This document shows, piece by piece, positions 48,530 through 57,557 of a stretch of DNA of 64,000 nucleotides. The position numbers and the translations under genes are program-made. The stretch spans positions 1 through 64,000 of the forward strand of contig JAJFJV010000025.1 in NCBI GenBank assembly GCA_021773635.1. Direction: 5' to 3'. The first letter of the stretch is position 1; each line of letters opens with the position of its first letter. Below the pieces are notes generated by a model. The model did no database searches. It was not told where the DNA came from and saw only the letters and a list, made by a program, of their open reading frames with translations. This DNA is from Gammaproteobacteria bacterium (GTDB lineage: Bacteria; Pseudomonadota; Gammaproteobacteria; HK1).

Positions 48530-49842
48530 GTGAACGTCAGGTGCTGGTGGTCGACGACGAGCCCGATATCCGCGAACTGCTGGAGATCACCCTGGCCCGC
48601 ATGGATATCCCGTCCATCGCGGTGGAGAATCTCGAACAGGCCCGACGCGTGCTGGAGCAGCGCCCCTTTGCGCTTTGCCTTACCGATATGCGTTTGCCCG
48701 ACGGGAATGGCATCGATCTCGTGCGCTTTATCCAGAAACACTGCCCCGGCTTGCCGGTGGCGATGATTACCGCGCACGGGAATGTGGAACTGGCGGTAGA
48801 GGCACTCAAGGCCGGGGCTTTCGATTTTGTTTCCAAGCCGGTGGACCTTGCCGTTTTGCGCCGGCTGGTGCAGAGCGCCCTGAAACTGGGCGCCATGAGC
48901 GAGGAGACCTCAGATACCGTAGATACCGTGGTGGGTGAATCGCCGTTAATGGTGAGCCTGGGCGCCAAGGTGTCCAAACTGGCCCGCAGTCAGGCGCCGG
49001 TCTACATCAGTGGTGAGTCGGGCACCGGCAAGGAATTGGCTGCGCGCATGATTCACCAGCATGGTCCACGTGCCGAGGCTGCCTTTGTTCCTGTCAACTG
49101 TGGTGCGATTCCCGAAGAGCTCATGGAGAGCGAGTTTTTTGGCCACCGGAAGGGTAGTTTTACCGGTGCGGTCGATGATAAGCCGGGACTCTTCCAGGCG
49201 GCCGAGGGTGGCACCCTGTTTCTGGACGAGGTGGCGGATTTGCCGCTACACATGCAGGTAAAATTGCTGCGTGCGATCCAGGAAAAGTCAGTTCGCCCGG
49301 TGGGCGCCCAACAGGAGGTTGAGGTGGATGTGCGCCTGTTGAGCGCCACCCACAAGGATCTGGCAGCGCTGGTTCAGGCGGGGCGATTCCGCCAGGATCT
49401 CTACTATCGGGTCAATGTCATCGAACTGCACGTTCCGGCGTTGCGCGAACGAGTCGAGGATATCTCGGCGCTGGCCGGCTATATCCTTGAGCGACTCGGG
49501 CGGCGAGCTGGCGTTGAGCCACCGGAAATCAATACCGAGGCCATGCGACAACTTGAGGGATATGCCTTTCCGGGCAATGTGCGGGAACTGGAAAACATTC
49601 TTGAACGGGCGATGACCCTGTGCGAGGGCAGTTGTATTGAAGCTGGCGATCTTGATCTGCCGATGGTCTCCGGGGAAGTGGAATCGGCCGAGCCCCTCGA
49701 CAGCCTGTTGGTCAGCACTGAAAGAGAAACTATTCTGCGAGCGCTGGAGGAGACGCGCTGGAACAAGACGGCGGCCGCGCGGAAACTCGGGATCAGTTTC
49801 GGGGCCTTGCGTTATCGGCTGCAGAAGCTGGGGCTGGAATAA
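48526..49842 (+). CDS. pilR: Sigma-54 response regulator PilR
   Basis: 438 residues. Receiver domain ([17 protein letters not shown], phosphoryl Asp54 in [11 protein letters not shown]), AAA+ domain with Walker [13 protein letters not shown] (about 163-174), the sigma-54 contact loop [12 protein letters not shown] (GAFTGA variant with Ser), Walker [11 protein letters not shown], and a C-terminal Fis-type helix-turn-helix ([19 protein letters not shown]). NtrC family. The next gene, pilA, has a matching sigma-54 promoter. Confidence 0.96.
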   Translation: MSERQVLVVDDEPDIRELLEITLARMDIPSIAVENLEQARRVLEQRPFALCLTDMRLPDGNGIDLVRFIQKHCPGLPVAMITAHGNVELAVEALKAGAFDFVSKPVDLAVLRRLVQSALKLGAMSEETSDTVDTVVGESPLMVSLGAKVSKLARSQAPVYISGESGTGKELAARMIHQHGPRAEAAFVPVNCGAIPEELMESEFFGHRKGSFTGAVDDKPGLFQAAEGGTLFLDEVADLPLHMQVKLLRAIQEKSVRPVGAQQEVEVDVRLLSATHKDLAALVQAGRFRQDLYYRVNVIELHVPALRERVEDISALAGYILERLGRRAGVEPPEINTEAMRQLEGYAFPGNVRELENILERAMTLCEGSCIEAGDLDLPMVSGEVESAEPLDSLLVSTERETILRALEETRWNKTAAARKLGISFGALRYRLQKLGLE

Positions 49843-49904
49843 AGCTTGTCAGCCGGCCAGAAGTTCCTCTGCAGCAGGGGATGCTGCGGAAAATGCGCAC
49901 ATTC

Positions 49905-49919
49905 TGCTGAAACTCAGCA
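49905..49919. promoter_or_regulatory. Dyad upstream of the pilA sigma-54 promoter, possible enhancer site
   Basis: TGCTGA-AAC-TCAGCA is a perfect 6-bp inverted repeat with a 3-bp centre, about 110 bp upstream of the -24 element of the pilA promoter, the usual distance for an NtrC-type activator. A second imperfect hairpin (GCAGCA/TGCTGC, 49871-49887) lies just before it. PilR binding is an inference from position only. Confidence 0.35.
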
Positions 49920-50016
49920 CCTATCAGACTCAAGAAATTTGCCGACAGGTCGATTACGCTACCGGGCCGAACAGAAAAGTGAGACGGGCCTCACGATTTT
50001 CACCCAGTAGGAACAT

Positions 50017-50032
50017 TGGCACGGAACATGCC
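50017..50032 (+). promoter_or_regulatory. Sigma-54 promoter of pilA
   Basis: TGGCACG at 50017-50023 followed by GAAC and ATGCC at 50028-50032. The invariant GG (50018-50019) and GC (50030-50031) are 12 bp apart, fitting the -24/-12 consensus TGGCACG-N4-TTGCW with one mismatch in the -12 box. It lies about 90 bp upstream of the pilA ATG and directly after pilSR, which encode the cognate activator pair. Confidence 0.88.
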
Positions 50033-50119
50033 TTTATGTTTCCCGGCAGCATACGATATCTCACGCGAATGCTCAGGAAAGTATTGAACACAACTACAAT
50101 GTCTCCAAGGAGAATATCC

Positions 50120-50572
50120 ATGAAACAGCTACAAAGCATGAAAAAGGTTCAGCAGGGCTTCACCCTCATCGAGTTGATGATCGTGGTGGCCATTATCGGC
50201 ATTCTCGCCGCCGTCGCTATCCCGGCGTACCAGGATTACACCGTCAAGGCCAAGGTCTCTGAGGGTACCGGTGTCTCCGCGCCGGCGCGTACCGCTCTGG
50301 GCATTGCCTGTAGCGATGCGACGCTTTCCGCTGCCACCAACAACTCCAGCCTGGATCTGGCACTCTCCACCGCGTATATCGGCACCTATGTGAAATCAGT
50401 GGCAGCAGCCGGTACCAGTGCCACGGCGGGTACCGTTACCATCACCTATAACGCCATTGGCGCGGCGGTCGCTGATAATGCCACGGTAATCTACACCGGC
50501 ACCTGCGGTGCTGGCGGCATGAGCTGGGCCATTAGCGGTACCGTTACTTCCAAGTACCGTCCGAAACAGTAA
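50120..50572 (+). CDS. pilA: Type IVa major pilin PilA
   Basis: 150 residues from the ATG at 50120 with AAGGAG ribosome binding site (a second in-frame ATG at 50138 would give a 7-residue leader but has no ribosome binding site). Class III leader cut at [21 protein letters not shown], with Glu5 of the mature N-terminal helix. The globular part (about 45-150) has a Cys near position 67 (IACSDAT) and another near 133 (TGTCGAGG) that can form the D-region disulfide. Substrate of PilD. Strong terminator downstream. Confidence 0.95.
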   Translation: MKQLQSMKKVQQGFTLIELMIVVAIIGILAAVAIPAYQDYTVKAKVSEGTGVSAPARTALGIACSDATLSAATNNSSLDLALSTAYIGTYVKSVAAAGTSATAGTVTITYNAIGAAVADNATVIYTGTCGAGGMSWAISGTVTSKYRPKQ

Positions 50573-50594
50573 GTCAGTTTATATCTGACGCTGG

Positions 50595-50624
50595 AAAGGG
50601 AGGCCTTCGGGCCTCCCTTTTTTT
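50595..50624 (+). terminator. Rho-independent terminator of pilA
   Basis: AAAGGGAGGCC (50595-50605), tetraloop TTCG (50606-50609), GGCCTCCCTTT (50610-50620) followed by TTTT. An 11-bp stem with the very stable cTTCGg-type loop and a T run, 23 bp after the pilA stop. It separates pilA from the downstream ligase gene. Confidence 0.95.
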
Positions 50625-50631
50625 GTTTGGC

Positions 50632-50659
50632 TTTACGACCCTGACTTCTCGCATATACC
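50632..50659 (+). promoter_or_regulatory. Weak candidate promoter for the gene after pilA
   Basis: TTTACG (50632-50637), 16 bases, TATACC (50654-50659), just downstream of the pilA terminator and 38 bp before the next start codon. It resembles a sigma-70 promoter only loosely. Some promoter is expected here because the terminator is strong. Confidence 0.3.
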
Positions 50660-50696
50660 GAATCCCGGTGTCGAAAAGGGTTCAGGCAAGCGGAAA

Positions 50697-52652
50697 ATGA
50701 CCTCTATTTCAGAAACCACCGAACCACATCAAAGCCCTGTAACCGGCCTGTTGGTTGCCCTGCTGCCTGCCTCTGCCATCGGCGTTGCGCTTGGCTACAG
50801 AGGCGAGCATCCGGAATATTTTGCGGCTTCCCTGATGCTGTTGACGATCTGGCTGGCAGTTACCCTGCTGCGTGGTTATGCCACCGGGTTCGTTTTCCCC
50901 GTGAGCCCCGTAGTAACTACGTTGCTGCTGTTCTGCGGCTGGCTGGGTTTCAGCATGGTCTGGAGTCTGGCCCCCTACGCCAGTTTGTTCAGATTGTGGG
51001 AAGTGGCCAGTGTGCTGTTGGTATTCCTCATATGGAAACTGGCCCCCACGCAGCGGGGCTGGCGGACACTTTTTTTTCTTGTGCAGTGCCTTGGGGTTGC
51101 CCTCGCCCTTTATGCCCTGTACCAAAAATTTGGTCTCCAGCAGGATCCACGCTCATTTTTTTCCACCCGCAATTCGCATGCGGCCTTTCTTAATCTTGTC
51201 GCGTTGGCGGGGATGGGTGGATGTCTCCATAGCCTGGCCAGGGGACGCCTGGCCTGGTCGGCCAGCTGCTGGCATGGATTGGCCCTGTTTCTGCTGGCTT
51301 TTGCAGTTTTTTTGACCGGGAGTCGTGGCGCGACCCTCGCGCTCCTGATTGGCAGTGCGCTTGTACTTTGGACGAACCGCAAGGCGATACCGACCTACGC
51401 GTCGCTCGCGGTGTTGCTGTTGCTTGCGCTCGCCTATGGGGCGACTGAACTTAGCGGGGCGGGGGTGGTCGCGGACCGGCTACTCTCCCTGTCCGAGCCC
51501 GGCAGCGCCGGGATGAGCCGCTTTATTATCTGGGAGCCCGCATGGCGTATGTTCCTTGAGGCGCCATGGTTGGGTGTGGGGGCCGGAATCTTCTTTCTCG
51601 CCTATCCACCCTATCGCGAGGTTGCTGATACGAGTTCCGGTGCCCATGTCCATAATGATTATCTGGAACTGGCGATAGAGACTGGAATTCCGGGCGTGAC
51701 ACTTTTCTTGCTGTTCCTGCTGGCTGTGGGGCTGCTTTACCGCCGGGCCATGCGCCATGTTGAGCCTGGGCATGACTCACGGCTGGAGATGTCGGGCCTG
51801 TTCGCAGGGCTGGTGGCGACCGCCTTACACAGCTTTTTTACCTTCAATTTTTATATTCTGCCGGTCGTCATACTGGTCGGGCTGGTATTGGCCCGTCTGC
51901 ACCAGCTTGCCACCGGGGTGCTGCCCGTCACTAATTTCAAACTACAGCCGGCACGCCGGTTTACTCCTTTGGGTTACCGGCTGATCATCTTTTTTGGCAT
52001 GTTGTTGCCGTTTCTCTATCTATTGGGCACGGGCCTTAGCCAGCACCAGTGGGATCAGGCGCAGCTACGCTTGCAGAAAGGCGAAATTCAGGAAGCGCTT
52101 CAGGCCCTCAAGGGAATCCCGTTTTATGCCCCGGGTTCCGTTGTGGCCCGTAACGAAGAGGCGCGGATTTACACGGCCCTCCTGCATCGGGATCCGGACA
52201 TGCCCGCCGCCAGGCGTGCCGGGTTTTATCAGGAGGCGACGCGTTTGCTGGCCAGGGCGCAACGTGATAACCCGCTCTCCCCACAAACTTATTTTTATCA
52301 GGGACAGCTGGCACAAACGGTGCCTGAGCTTGCCGGGGATCGTTGGCGGGAGCAGGCAGGTGATGCCTACGCCGCGGCCCTGCGTACAGATCCCCGTTTT
52401 TATCTTGCGCGCATGGCCTATGCCCACCTGTTACTGGAGCAGAAAGAAGAGATCAGGGCGCTGGAGCTGCTTAAAGGGGGAAGCGAACATCCTTATAAGC
52501 CAAGGGTCCCGTTGTTGGGATACTACCAACTTCTGGTTGAACGGCTCAGAGCGGGTGGGGATATCAAGGGTGCCGAGAGGATCGAAGCCCGCCGCCAGGA
52601 AGTCATCGCTAAATTTGTGGCCGCAGGGCAGCCGAAGACGCTTGCAGACTAG
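50697..52652 (+). CDS. Wzy/O-antigen ligase-like membrane protein, candidate pilin O-glycosyltransferase
   Basis: 651 residues. About 11-12 membrane helices to residue ~440, including a periplasmic loop with PYREVADTSSGAHVHNDYLE and LAIETGIPGV (about 301-330), where the HxDY(x)E-type motif is shared by O-antigen ligases, Wzy polymerases and PglL/PilO oligosaccharyltransferases. The C-terminal ~200 residues are soluble helical, TPR-like (AQLRLQKGEIQEALQALKGI, YQEATRLLARAQRDNPLSP), as in PglL-type enzymes. Position straight after pilA suggests glycan transfer to pilin, but this is inference; no other glycan genes are in the window. Its stop overlaps suhB tail-to-tail. Confidence 0.85.
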   Translation: MTSISETTEPHQSPVTGLLVALLPASAIGVALGYRGEHPEYFAASLMLLTIWLAVTLLRGYATGFVFPVSPVVTTLLLFCGWLGFSMVWSLAPYASLFRLWEVASVLLVFLIWKLAPTQRGWRTLFFLVQCLGVALALYALYQKFGLQQDPRSFFSTRNSHAAFLNLVALAGMGGCLHSLARGRLAWSASCWHGLALFLLAFAVFLTGSRGATLALLIGSALVLWTNRKAIPTYASLAVLLLLALAYGATELSGAGVVADRLLSLSEPGSAGMSRFIIWEPAWRMFLEAPWLGVGAGIFFLAYPPYREVADTSSGAHVHNDYLELAIETGIPGVTLFLLFLLAVGLLYRRAMRHVEPGHDSRLEMSGLFAGLVATALHSFFTFNFYILPVVILVGLVLARLHQLATGVLPVTNFKLQPARRFTPLGYRLIIFFGMLLPFLYLLGTGLSQHQWDQAQLRLQKGEIQEALQALKGIPFYAPGSVVARNEEARIYTALLHRDPDMPAARRAGFYQEATRLLARAQRDNPLSPQTYFYQGQLAQTVPELAGDRWREQAGDAYAAALRTDPRFYLARMAYAHLLLEQKEEIRALELLKGGSEHPYKPRVPLLGYYQLLVERLRAGGDIKGAERIEARRQEVIAKFVAAGQPKTLAD

Positions 52653-53647
52653 GCGTCTGTCTTACTACTTTTCCAGACCGACGGAGCCGCCTCTTCGGGA
52701 GCAGGTTGAGTGCTTTTGCTTTTGGTATAGAGCTTGCTGCCCTGGGATGCTGCTGCAGGCACCTTTTTTTTGCGCGCTGTCCGAGCATTTTTTGCGGGCC
52801 GCTTTTTTGTGGCGGTTTTCCTGGGTGCGGGGCCGTTATCGGCGGTATTGTCTGCCACCGCGGTGTTGGCTAAATGCGGGTGGATGATACGTAGCAAGGC
52901 CTTTAGTACCTTCGGATTGCCGGCAACGATATCACCGGATTTCAGGTAATCGGTTCCACCATCGGGTTCCGTGACGATGCCGCCCGCCTCCTGAATGAGC
53001 AGTGCTCCTGCAGCCATGTCCCAGCTTTGCAGATCAAACTCCCAGAAGCCGTCAAGCCGTCCTGCGGCCACGTAGGCGAGATCCAGCGCCGCGGAGCCGG
53101 CCCGCCGTACGCCCTCGGTCTGCCCGAAGAGCTCCCGCAGGATGGCGAGGTAGGGTTCAATCCGTCCTAGTCGCCGGTAGGGAAAGCCGGTGCCCAGCAA
53201 GGCGTGTTCGAGGCGATTGCAGCGGGAGACCCGAATACGTTTGTCGTTGAGCAAGGCGCCACGTCCCCGGCTGGCGCTAAATATCTCCGCACGCAGCGGA
53301 TCGTAGATTACGCCGTGTTCAAGCCGACCATGGCGGGTGATGCCGATGGAAACCGAGAACTGCGGGAAGCCGTGGAGAAAATTGGTGGTGCCATCCAGGG
53401 GGTCAATAATCCAGGTGTATTCATCGTCGCCCTGCTGACCTCCTTCCTCTCCGAGGATGCCGTGTCCCGGGTAGATGCGCCGAATTGCCTGCACGATACT
53501 TTGCTCGGCCTGCCGATCGACCTCGCTGACCAGTTCGTTGAAGCTTTTGCGGGTTACGCTGAGAGCATCCAGACGATCCAGATGGGAGACGATGAGTTTG
53601 CCGGCGGCACGGGCGGCGGGAATGGCGATATTAAGCAGGGGTTCCAT
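52649..53647 (-). CDS. suhB: Inositol-1-monophosphatase SuhB with basic C-terminal extension
   Basis: 332 residues, longer than the usual ~265. Residues 1-260 are a complete IMPase: metal-binding Glu in ILGEEGG, DPLDGTTNFLHGFPQF (about 83-98), and WDMAAGALLIQEAGG (about 211-225). After residue ~262 comes a tail rich in Lys, Arg, Ala and Pro (RKTATKKRPAKNARTARKKK) resembling histone H1-like bacterial tails. SuhB also acts in rRNA antitermination with NusA/NusB factors, so a nucleic-acid-binding tail is plausible, but this is inference. Divergent from trmJ. Confidence 0.95.
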   Translation of the reverse strand: MEPLLNIAIPAARAAGKLIVSHLDRLDALSVTRKSFNELVSEVDRQAEQSIVQAIRRIYPGHGILGEEGGQQGDDEYTWIIDPLDGTTNFLHGFPQFSVSIGITRHGRLEHGVIYDPLRAEIFSASRGRGALLNDKRIRVSRCNRLEHALLGTGFPYRRLGRIEPYLAILRELFGQTEGVRRAGSAALDLAYVAAGRLDGFWEFDLQSWDMAAGALLIQEAGGIVTEPDGGTDYLKSGDIVAGNPKVLKALLRIIHPHLANTAVADNTADNGPAPRKTATKKRPAKNARTARKKKVPAAASQGSKLYTKSKSTQPAPEEAAPSVWKSSKTDA

Positions 53648-53721
53648 GGACGGCCCTTTTGGGGGAAGCGTGATGACGAGGTGCGCGATTGTAGTCGTTT
53701 CCCCGGTCCTGGTGAAAGGAT

Positions 53722-53885
53722 AAGCAGCCTGTCCGGCAATAGGAGAGCTACTGTGGAAAAGCCGATTCTGGCCAGATTTTTCCGTAATTTTCGTTGGATA
53801 GACTCATATTCTCCTCAAATGACCAAGAAATCTGACTCAAAACAGCATCTCCTCGCTACGGTTTCTATTGCCGGACAGGCTGCTT
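53722..53885. repeat. Perfect 21-bp inverted repeat pair in the suhB-trmJ intergenic region
   Basis: The arm at 53722-53742 (AAGCAGCC...GGCAATAG) recurs exactly as its reverse complement at 53865-53885. The 122-bp AT-richer centre holds a 19-codon minus-strand frame (53748-53807, with GAGGAG before its ATG). No target-site duplication is visible outside the arms. It could be a MITE-like element or a long-range RNA/DNA structure; neither is shown. Confidence 0.8.
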
Positions 53886-53944
53886 GCGATCTTTTCAGTG
53901 TGACGGCTTGCCGTTACGCTCTTACCCCGGACTACAGGTGAAGG

Positions 53945-54691
53945 ATGTTGGAAATGTCGACAGCGGATACACAGTGGCGCACCCGGCTACGGGTGGTGCT
54001 GGTGGGAACAACTCATCCGGGCAACATCGGTGCCGCGGCACGCGCCATGAAAACCATGGGCCTTGAGCGTCTCTATTTGGTTTCTCCCGAGCGCTTTCCC
54101 TGTGCCGAGGCTACTGCACGAGCGGCGGGTGCTGACGATCTGCTGGCGGCGGCGGTGTGTTGCGATAGCTTGGCCGAGGCAGTCTCTGATTGTGCCTGGG
54201 CGGTGGGTACCAGCGCACGCTCCCGCCACATTGCCTGGCCGACCCTCGACCCCGAAGGCTGCGCGCGGCAGGCAATTGCCGGTACCGCAGACGGGGAGGT
54301 GGCGCTGGTGTTTGGTCGCGAGCGTTCCGGGCTGAGTAATGCAGAGCTGGATCTGTGTCAGGCGGTGGTTCATATCCCCACTAACCCGGCCTTCAGCTCC
54401 CTGAACCTTGCGTCGGCGGTGCAGATTCTGGCCTATGAGCTATCCCGTGCCGGGGCCAGGGAGCCCGTGGCGCCCACTGTCGAGGAGCCCGCCGCCAGTG
54501 TGGAGGAGATGGAGCGTTTTTATGTCCACCTGGAGGAGGCCCTGCGGTCGATTGGTTATCTTGATCCCCGGGCTCCCAAGCTATTGATGCGCCGGATGCG
54601 TCGTTTATATGGCCGGGCCCGGCCACTGGAGAGCGAGGTGAGTATTTTGCGCGGGATACTGAGTGCCACCCTGGCGCAATCTTCCCGCTAG
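53945..54691 (+). CDS. trmJ: tRNA (cytidine/uridine-2'-O)-methyltransferase TrmJ
   Basis: 248 residues (ATG 53945, or ATG 53954 for MSTADTQWRTRL). SPOUT-fold SAM methyltransferase acting on position 32 of tRNA. Visible: VVLVGTTHPGNIGAAARAMKTMG (about 17-39), VFGRERSGLSNAEL (about 120-133), IPTNPAFSSLNLASAVQIL (about 141-159), the knot motifs. In many gammaproteobacteria trmJ is next to suhB, as here. Confidence 0.95.
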   Translation: MLEMSTADTQWRTRLRVVLVGTTHPGNIGAAARAMKTMGLERLYLVSPERFPCAEATARAAGADDLLAAAVCCDSLAEAVSDCAWAVGTSARSRHIAWPTLDPEGCARQAIAGTADGEVALVFGRERSGLSNAELDLCQAVVHIPTNPAFSSLNLASAVQILAYELSRAGAREPVAPTVEEPAASVEEMERFYVHLEEALRSIGYLDPRAPKLLMRRMRRLYGRARPLESEVSILRGILSATLAQSSR

Positions 54692-55338
54692 GTATCCGTC
54701 GAATTCAGGGCGGGCAGACCGTCCAGCAGGACCTGGTTACCGCTAATCTCAAGGCGCTTTTCAGCAAACCAGCGAATGGCCTGTGGAAAGATCCGGTGTT
54801 CTTGTCTGAGAACCCGGGCAGCCAAACTATCTGCGCTGTCATCTGCCAGCACGGGAACCCGTGCCTGGATGATGATCGGGCCGCCGTCCACCTCGTCAGA
54901 GACAAAATGGACGCTGGCACCGTGTTCACGGTGCCCGGCATCAATGGCGCGCTGGTGGGTATGGAGCCCTGGAAAGGCGGGCAGAAGTGAGGGATGAATA
55001 TTGATTAGTCGCCCGGCATAGCGGGCGACAAAGGCCGGGCTGAGGATACGCATGAAGCCGGCAAGAACCACCAGCCCCGGTTTATGGCGGTCAATCTCGT
55101 CGCACAGGGCCCCGTCGTAGGCGCTGCGATCGGGGTAGTTCTGGTGCCTCAGTACGGAGGTGGTGATACCGGCGTTACGCGCTCGCTCCAGCCCGAAGGC
55201 ATCTTCAACATTGCTGATTACCGCACGAATCACCACCGGCAAATCCAGCGCGGTGCTATCGATAATGGACTGCAGATTGGTTCCGCCGCCCGAGATGAGG
55301 ATGACGATGGAGAGCTTGCCCCCTTTGCCCGCATTCAT
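54688..55338 (-). CDS. purN: Phosphoribosylglycinamide formyltransferase
   Basis: 216 residues. Third step of de novo purine synthesis, using 10-formyltetrahydrofolate. Visible: [15 protein letters not shown] (about residues 12-26), [12 protein letters not shown] (about 95-106), [20 protein letters not shown] with the catalytic Asn/His (about 114-133), and [13 protein letters not shown] with catalytic Asp (about 145-157). Translation coupled with purM (4-base overlap). Confidence 0.97.
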   Translation of the reverse strand: MNAGKGGKLSIVILISGGGTNLQSIIDSTALDLPVVIRAVISNVEDAFGLERARNAGITTSVLRHQNYPDRSAYDGALCDEIDRHKPGLVVLAGFMRILSPAFVARYAGRLINIHPSLLPAFPGLHTHQRAIDAGHREHGASVHFVSDEVDGGPIIIQARVPVLADDSADSLAARVLRQEHRIFPQAIRWFAEKRLEISGNQVLLDGLPALNSTDT

Positions 55339-56384
55339 TCGACGATAACGAGGGGTGCTGCGGAGTCTTCGCCCTTTTCAATGCTGCCGATAATCCAGGC
55401 CTTTTCACCGCTGGCGTGAAGTATCTCCAGGGCCTCTTGCTCGACCCCGGCGGGTACGCAGACGGTCATGCCGATGCCGCAATTGAAAGTACGGTGCATC
55501 TCTTCGGCGTCGACATTGCCGGCAGTCTGTAGCCAATCAAAAACCGGGGGCGCTTGCCAACTGTCGGAGTGCAAACGGGCCAGAGTTCCCGCAGGCATAA
55601 CCCGTGGCAGATTTTCCAACAGGCCACCGCCGGTAATATGGGCAACCCCATGTACCGGCACGCTGTCGATGAGTTTTAGCATCGAACGGACGTAGATGCG
55701 GGTAGGCTTTATCAGGGCCGTCGCCAGGGTATCTTCACCCATGGGCTGGTCCAGATCCGCGTCCACGTGTTCCAGAATACGGCGGATAAGGGAGTAGCCG
55801 TTGGAATGGGGCCCACTGGCACCGATACCGATGATGCTATCGCCCGGACCAACCCTGGAACCATCGATGATTTTGGATTTTTCCACGATGCCGACGCAAA
55901 AGCCGGCGAGGTCGTAGTCTCCGCCCTCGTAGAGCCCCGGCATCTCCGCGGTTTCCCCGCCGATAAGAGCCGCTCCGGCATAGCGGCAACCGCGGGCAAT
56001 ACCCGCAATCACCGCCTCGGCAACATCGATTTCCAGTTTTCCGGTGGCGTAATAATCGAGGAAAAAGAGTGGCTCCGCGCCAGTCACCAGCACGTCATTG
56101 GCGCACATCGCCACCAGATCGATGCCGATACCATCGTGCATACCGGTCTCGATGGCGAGGCGCAATTTGGTGCCCACGCCATCGGTGCCAGAGACCATGA
56201 TGGGTTGCCGATAGCGATCCAGTGGCAGCTCAAAGAGTCCGCCGAAGCCACCGATGCTGCTCAGTACCCCGGGTCGCCGGGTGGACTTGGCAATGGGACC
56301 GATGCGTGTGACCAGATCGTTAGCCAGGTCGATATCGACGCCGGCATCGCGGTAACTGAGAGATTGTTTGTCCGGGGAAGTCAC
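55335..56384 (-). CDS. purM: Phosphoribosylformylglycinamidine cyclo-ligase
   Basis: 349 residues with a GTG start at 56384. It forms aminoimidazole ribonucleotide. Visible: [15 protein letters not shown] (about 9-23), [16 protein letters not shown] (about 64-79), [23 protein letters not shown] (about 89-111), [11 protein letters not shown] (about 141-151), [13 protein letters not shown]. Upstream gene of purMN; divergent from the DUF2066 gene. Confidence 0.97.
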   Translation of the reverse strand: MTSPDKQSLSYRDAGVDIDLANDLVTRIGPIAKSTRRPGVLSSIGGFGGLFELPLDRYRQPIMVSGTDGVGTKLRLAIETGMHDGIGIDLVAMCANDVLVTGAEPLFFLDYYATGKLEIDVAEAVIAGIARGCRYAGAALIGGETAEMPGLYEGGDYDLAGFCVGIVEKSKIIDGSRVGPGDSIIGIGASGPHSNGYSLIRRILEHVDADLDQPMGEDTLATALIKPTRIYVRSMLKLIDSVPVHGVAHITGGGLLENLPRVMPAGTLARLHSDSWQAPPVFDWLQTAGNVDAEEMHRTFNCGIGMTVCVPAGVEQEALEILHASGEKAWIIGSIEKGEDSAAPLVIVE

Positions 56385-56489
56385 GCGCGCATGGTATAGA
56401 CGGTGTCCGTGGGGTGCAATCGCGATTTTGCCTTGGCTCTATGGGCCCCGGCCTTGACTTGCTCCCGATGCTTGCATAGCGTGCCGGCC

Positions 56490-57557
56490 ATGTCTGAATT
56501 GCTTCACTTTCGGCGCATGCCGTGGATATGCCTCGCCGTGCTGCTGGTACTGGCCTCCGGGATTGCCCGTGGCGCCGAGGTCGGGGGACTCTACGAGGCG
56601 GGTGTTCCGGTGCGGGACAAGAGTCGTGGAGAGAAGAGCCGGGCCTTTCGTTTGGCTCTGGAGCAGGTGTTGGTGAAGGTGAGCGGTAGTCGGGCACCAC
56701 TGCTTGGTCCACGACTTCGACCCGCGTTCCGAAGGCCCGAGGGCTATGTACAGCAGTTTCGCTATCAGCTGGTGGAGCCTGGTGCCCCTGACGTGAACGA
56801 GGGCCTGCCGCTTATGCTCCAGGTAAGCTTCGACCACGATAGCGTCAATCGCCTGTTACGCCAGACAGGTTTTCCGGTGTGGGGACGGACTCGCCCGGCG
56901 ATGCTGATGTGGCTGGCGCTGGAGCAGGCCAAGGGCAGAACCATACTGGCAGGCGATGATCCCGGCCCTCTGCCCAAGCTGCTGCAGGCCAGTGCCGGGG
57001 CTCGCGGGTTGCCCCTCAACTTGCCGATCCTCGATCTTGAGGACCAGACACGGGTGCGCATCACGGATATTTGGGGAGGGTTCCTGGAGCCGGTTTATGC
57101 CGCCTCCCGACGCTATGGCAGTGATGCCGTGCTTGTGGGCAAGGCCTACCCGGTATTGCCCACCTTGTGGGAGGTACGTTGGTCGCTCATGCTGGACGAC
57201 GGGATACAGCACTGGACCAACCGTGCGGATAGCGTAGAGGCCCTGTTGGAAGAAGGCATCCATGCCAGTGCTGATCGACTGGCTACGGCTTTTGGACGGA
57301 TAGAAGAAGGGGCTGCCGGGGCGGAGGTGCTGGTGGTCAAGGGACTTGGCCGACTGGAGGATTATGCCCGGGTGCATGCCTATCTGCGATCTCTGGAGCG
57401 GGTTCGCCAGGTTGAGGTCGTGCGTCTGGAGGGCGAGCGGGTCAGTTTCCGCATCGACGCGCGCGGCGGCCTGGAGGCCCTGCAACGCCTGTTGGAACTG
57501 GGTGAGGTGCTGATAAGAGAGGATGGCGCGAGCAGTGCCTTTCGCCTGCGCCCATGA
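56490..57557 (+). CDS. DUF2066 periplasmic protein
   Basis: 355 residues from the ATG at 56490 (an ATG at 56517 gives a tidier signal MPWICLAVLLVLASGIARGA). Sec signal peptide cleaved after ARGA. The domain starts EVGGLYEAGVPVRDKSRGEK and contains ALEQVLVKVSGSRAPL, standard for DUF2066. Function is unknown; its conserved place between purM and perM-hda across gammaproteobacteria is the main clue. Overlaps perM by four bases. Confidence 0.92.
   Translation: MSELLHFRRMPWICLAVLLVLASGIARGAEVGGLYEAGVPVRDKSRGEKSRAFRLALEQVLVKVSGSRAPLLGPRLRPAFRRPEGYVQQFRYQLVEPGAPDVNEGLPLMLQVSFDHDSVNRLLRQTGFPVWGRTRPAMLMWLALEQAKGRTILAGDDPGPLPKLLQASAGARGLPLNLPILDLEDQTRVRITDIWGGFLEPVYAASRRYGSDAVLVGKAYPVLPTLWEVRWSLMLDDGIQHWTNRADSVEALLEEGIHASADRLATAFGRIEEGAAGAEVLVVKGLGRLEDYARVHAYLRSLERVRQVEVVRLEGERVSFRIDARGGLEALQRLLELGEVLIREDGASSAFRLRP

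Noticed and set aside
53204-53941. 245-codon plus-strand frame covering the suhB 5' half and the intergenic region
   Set aside because: Mostly antisense to suhB. The remaining part crosses the inverted-repeat element and has no motif.
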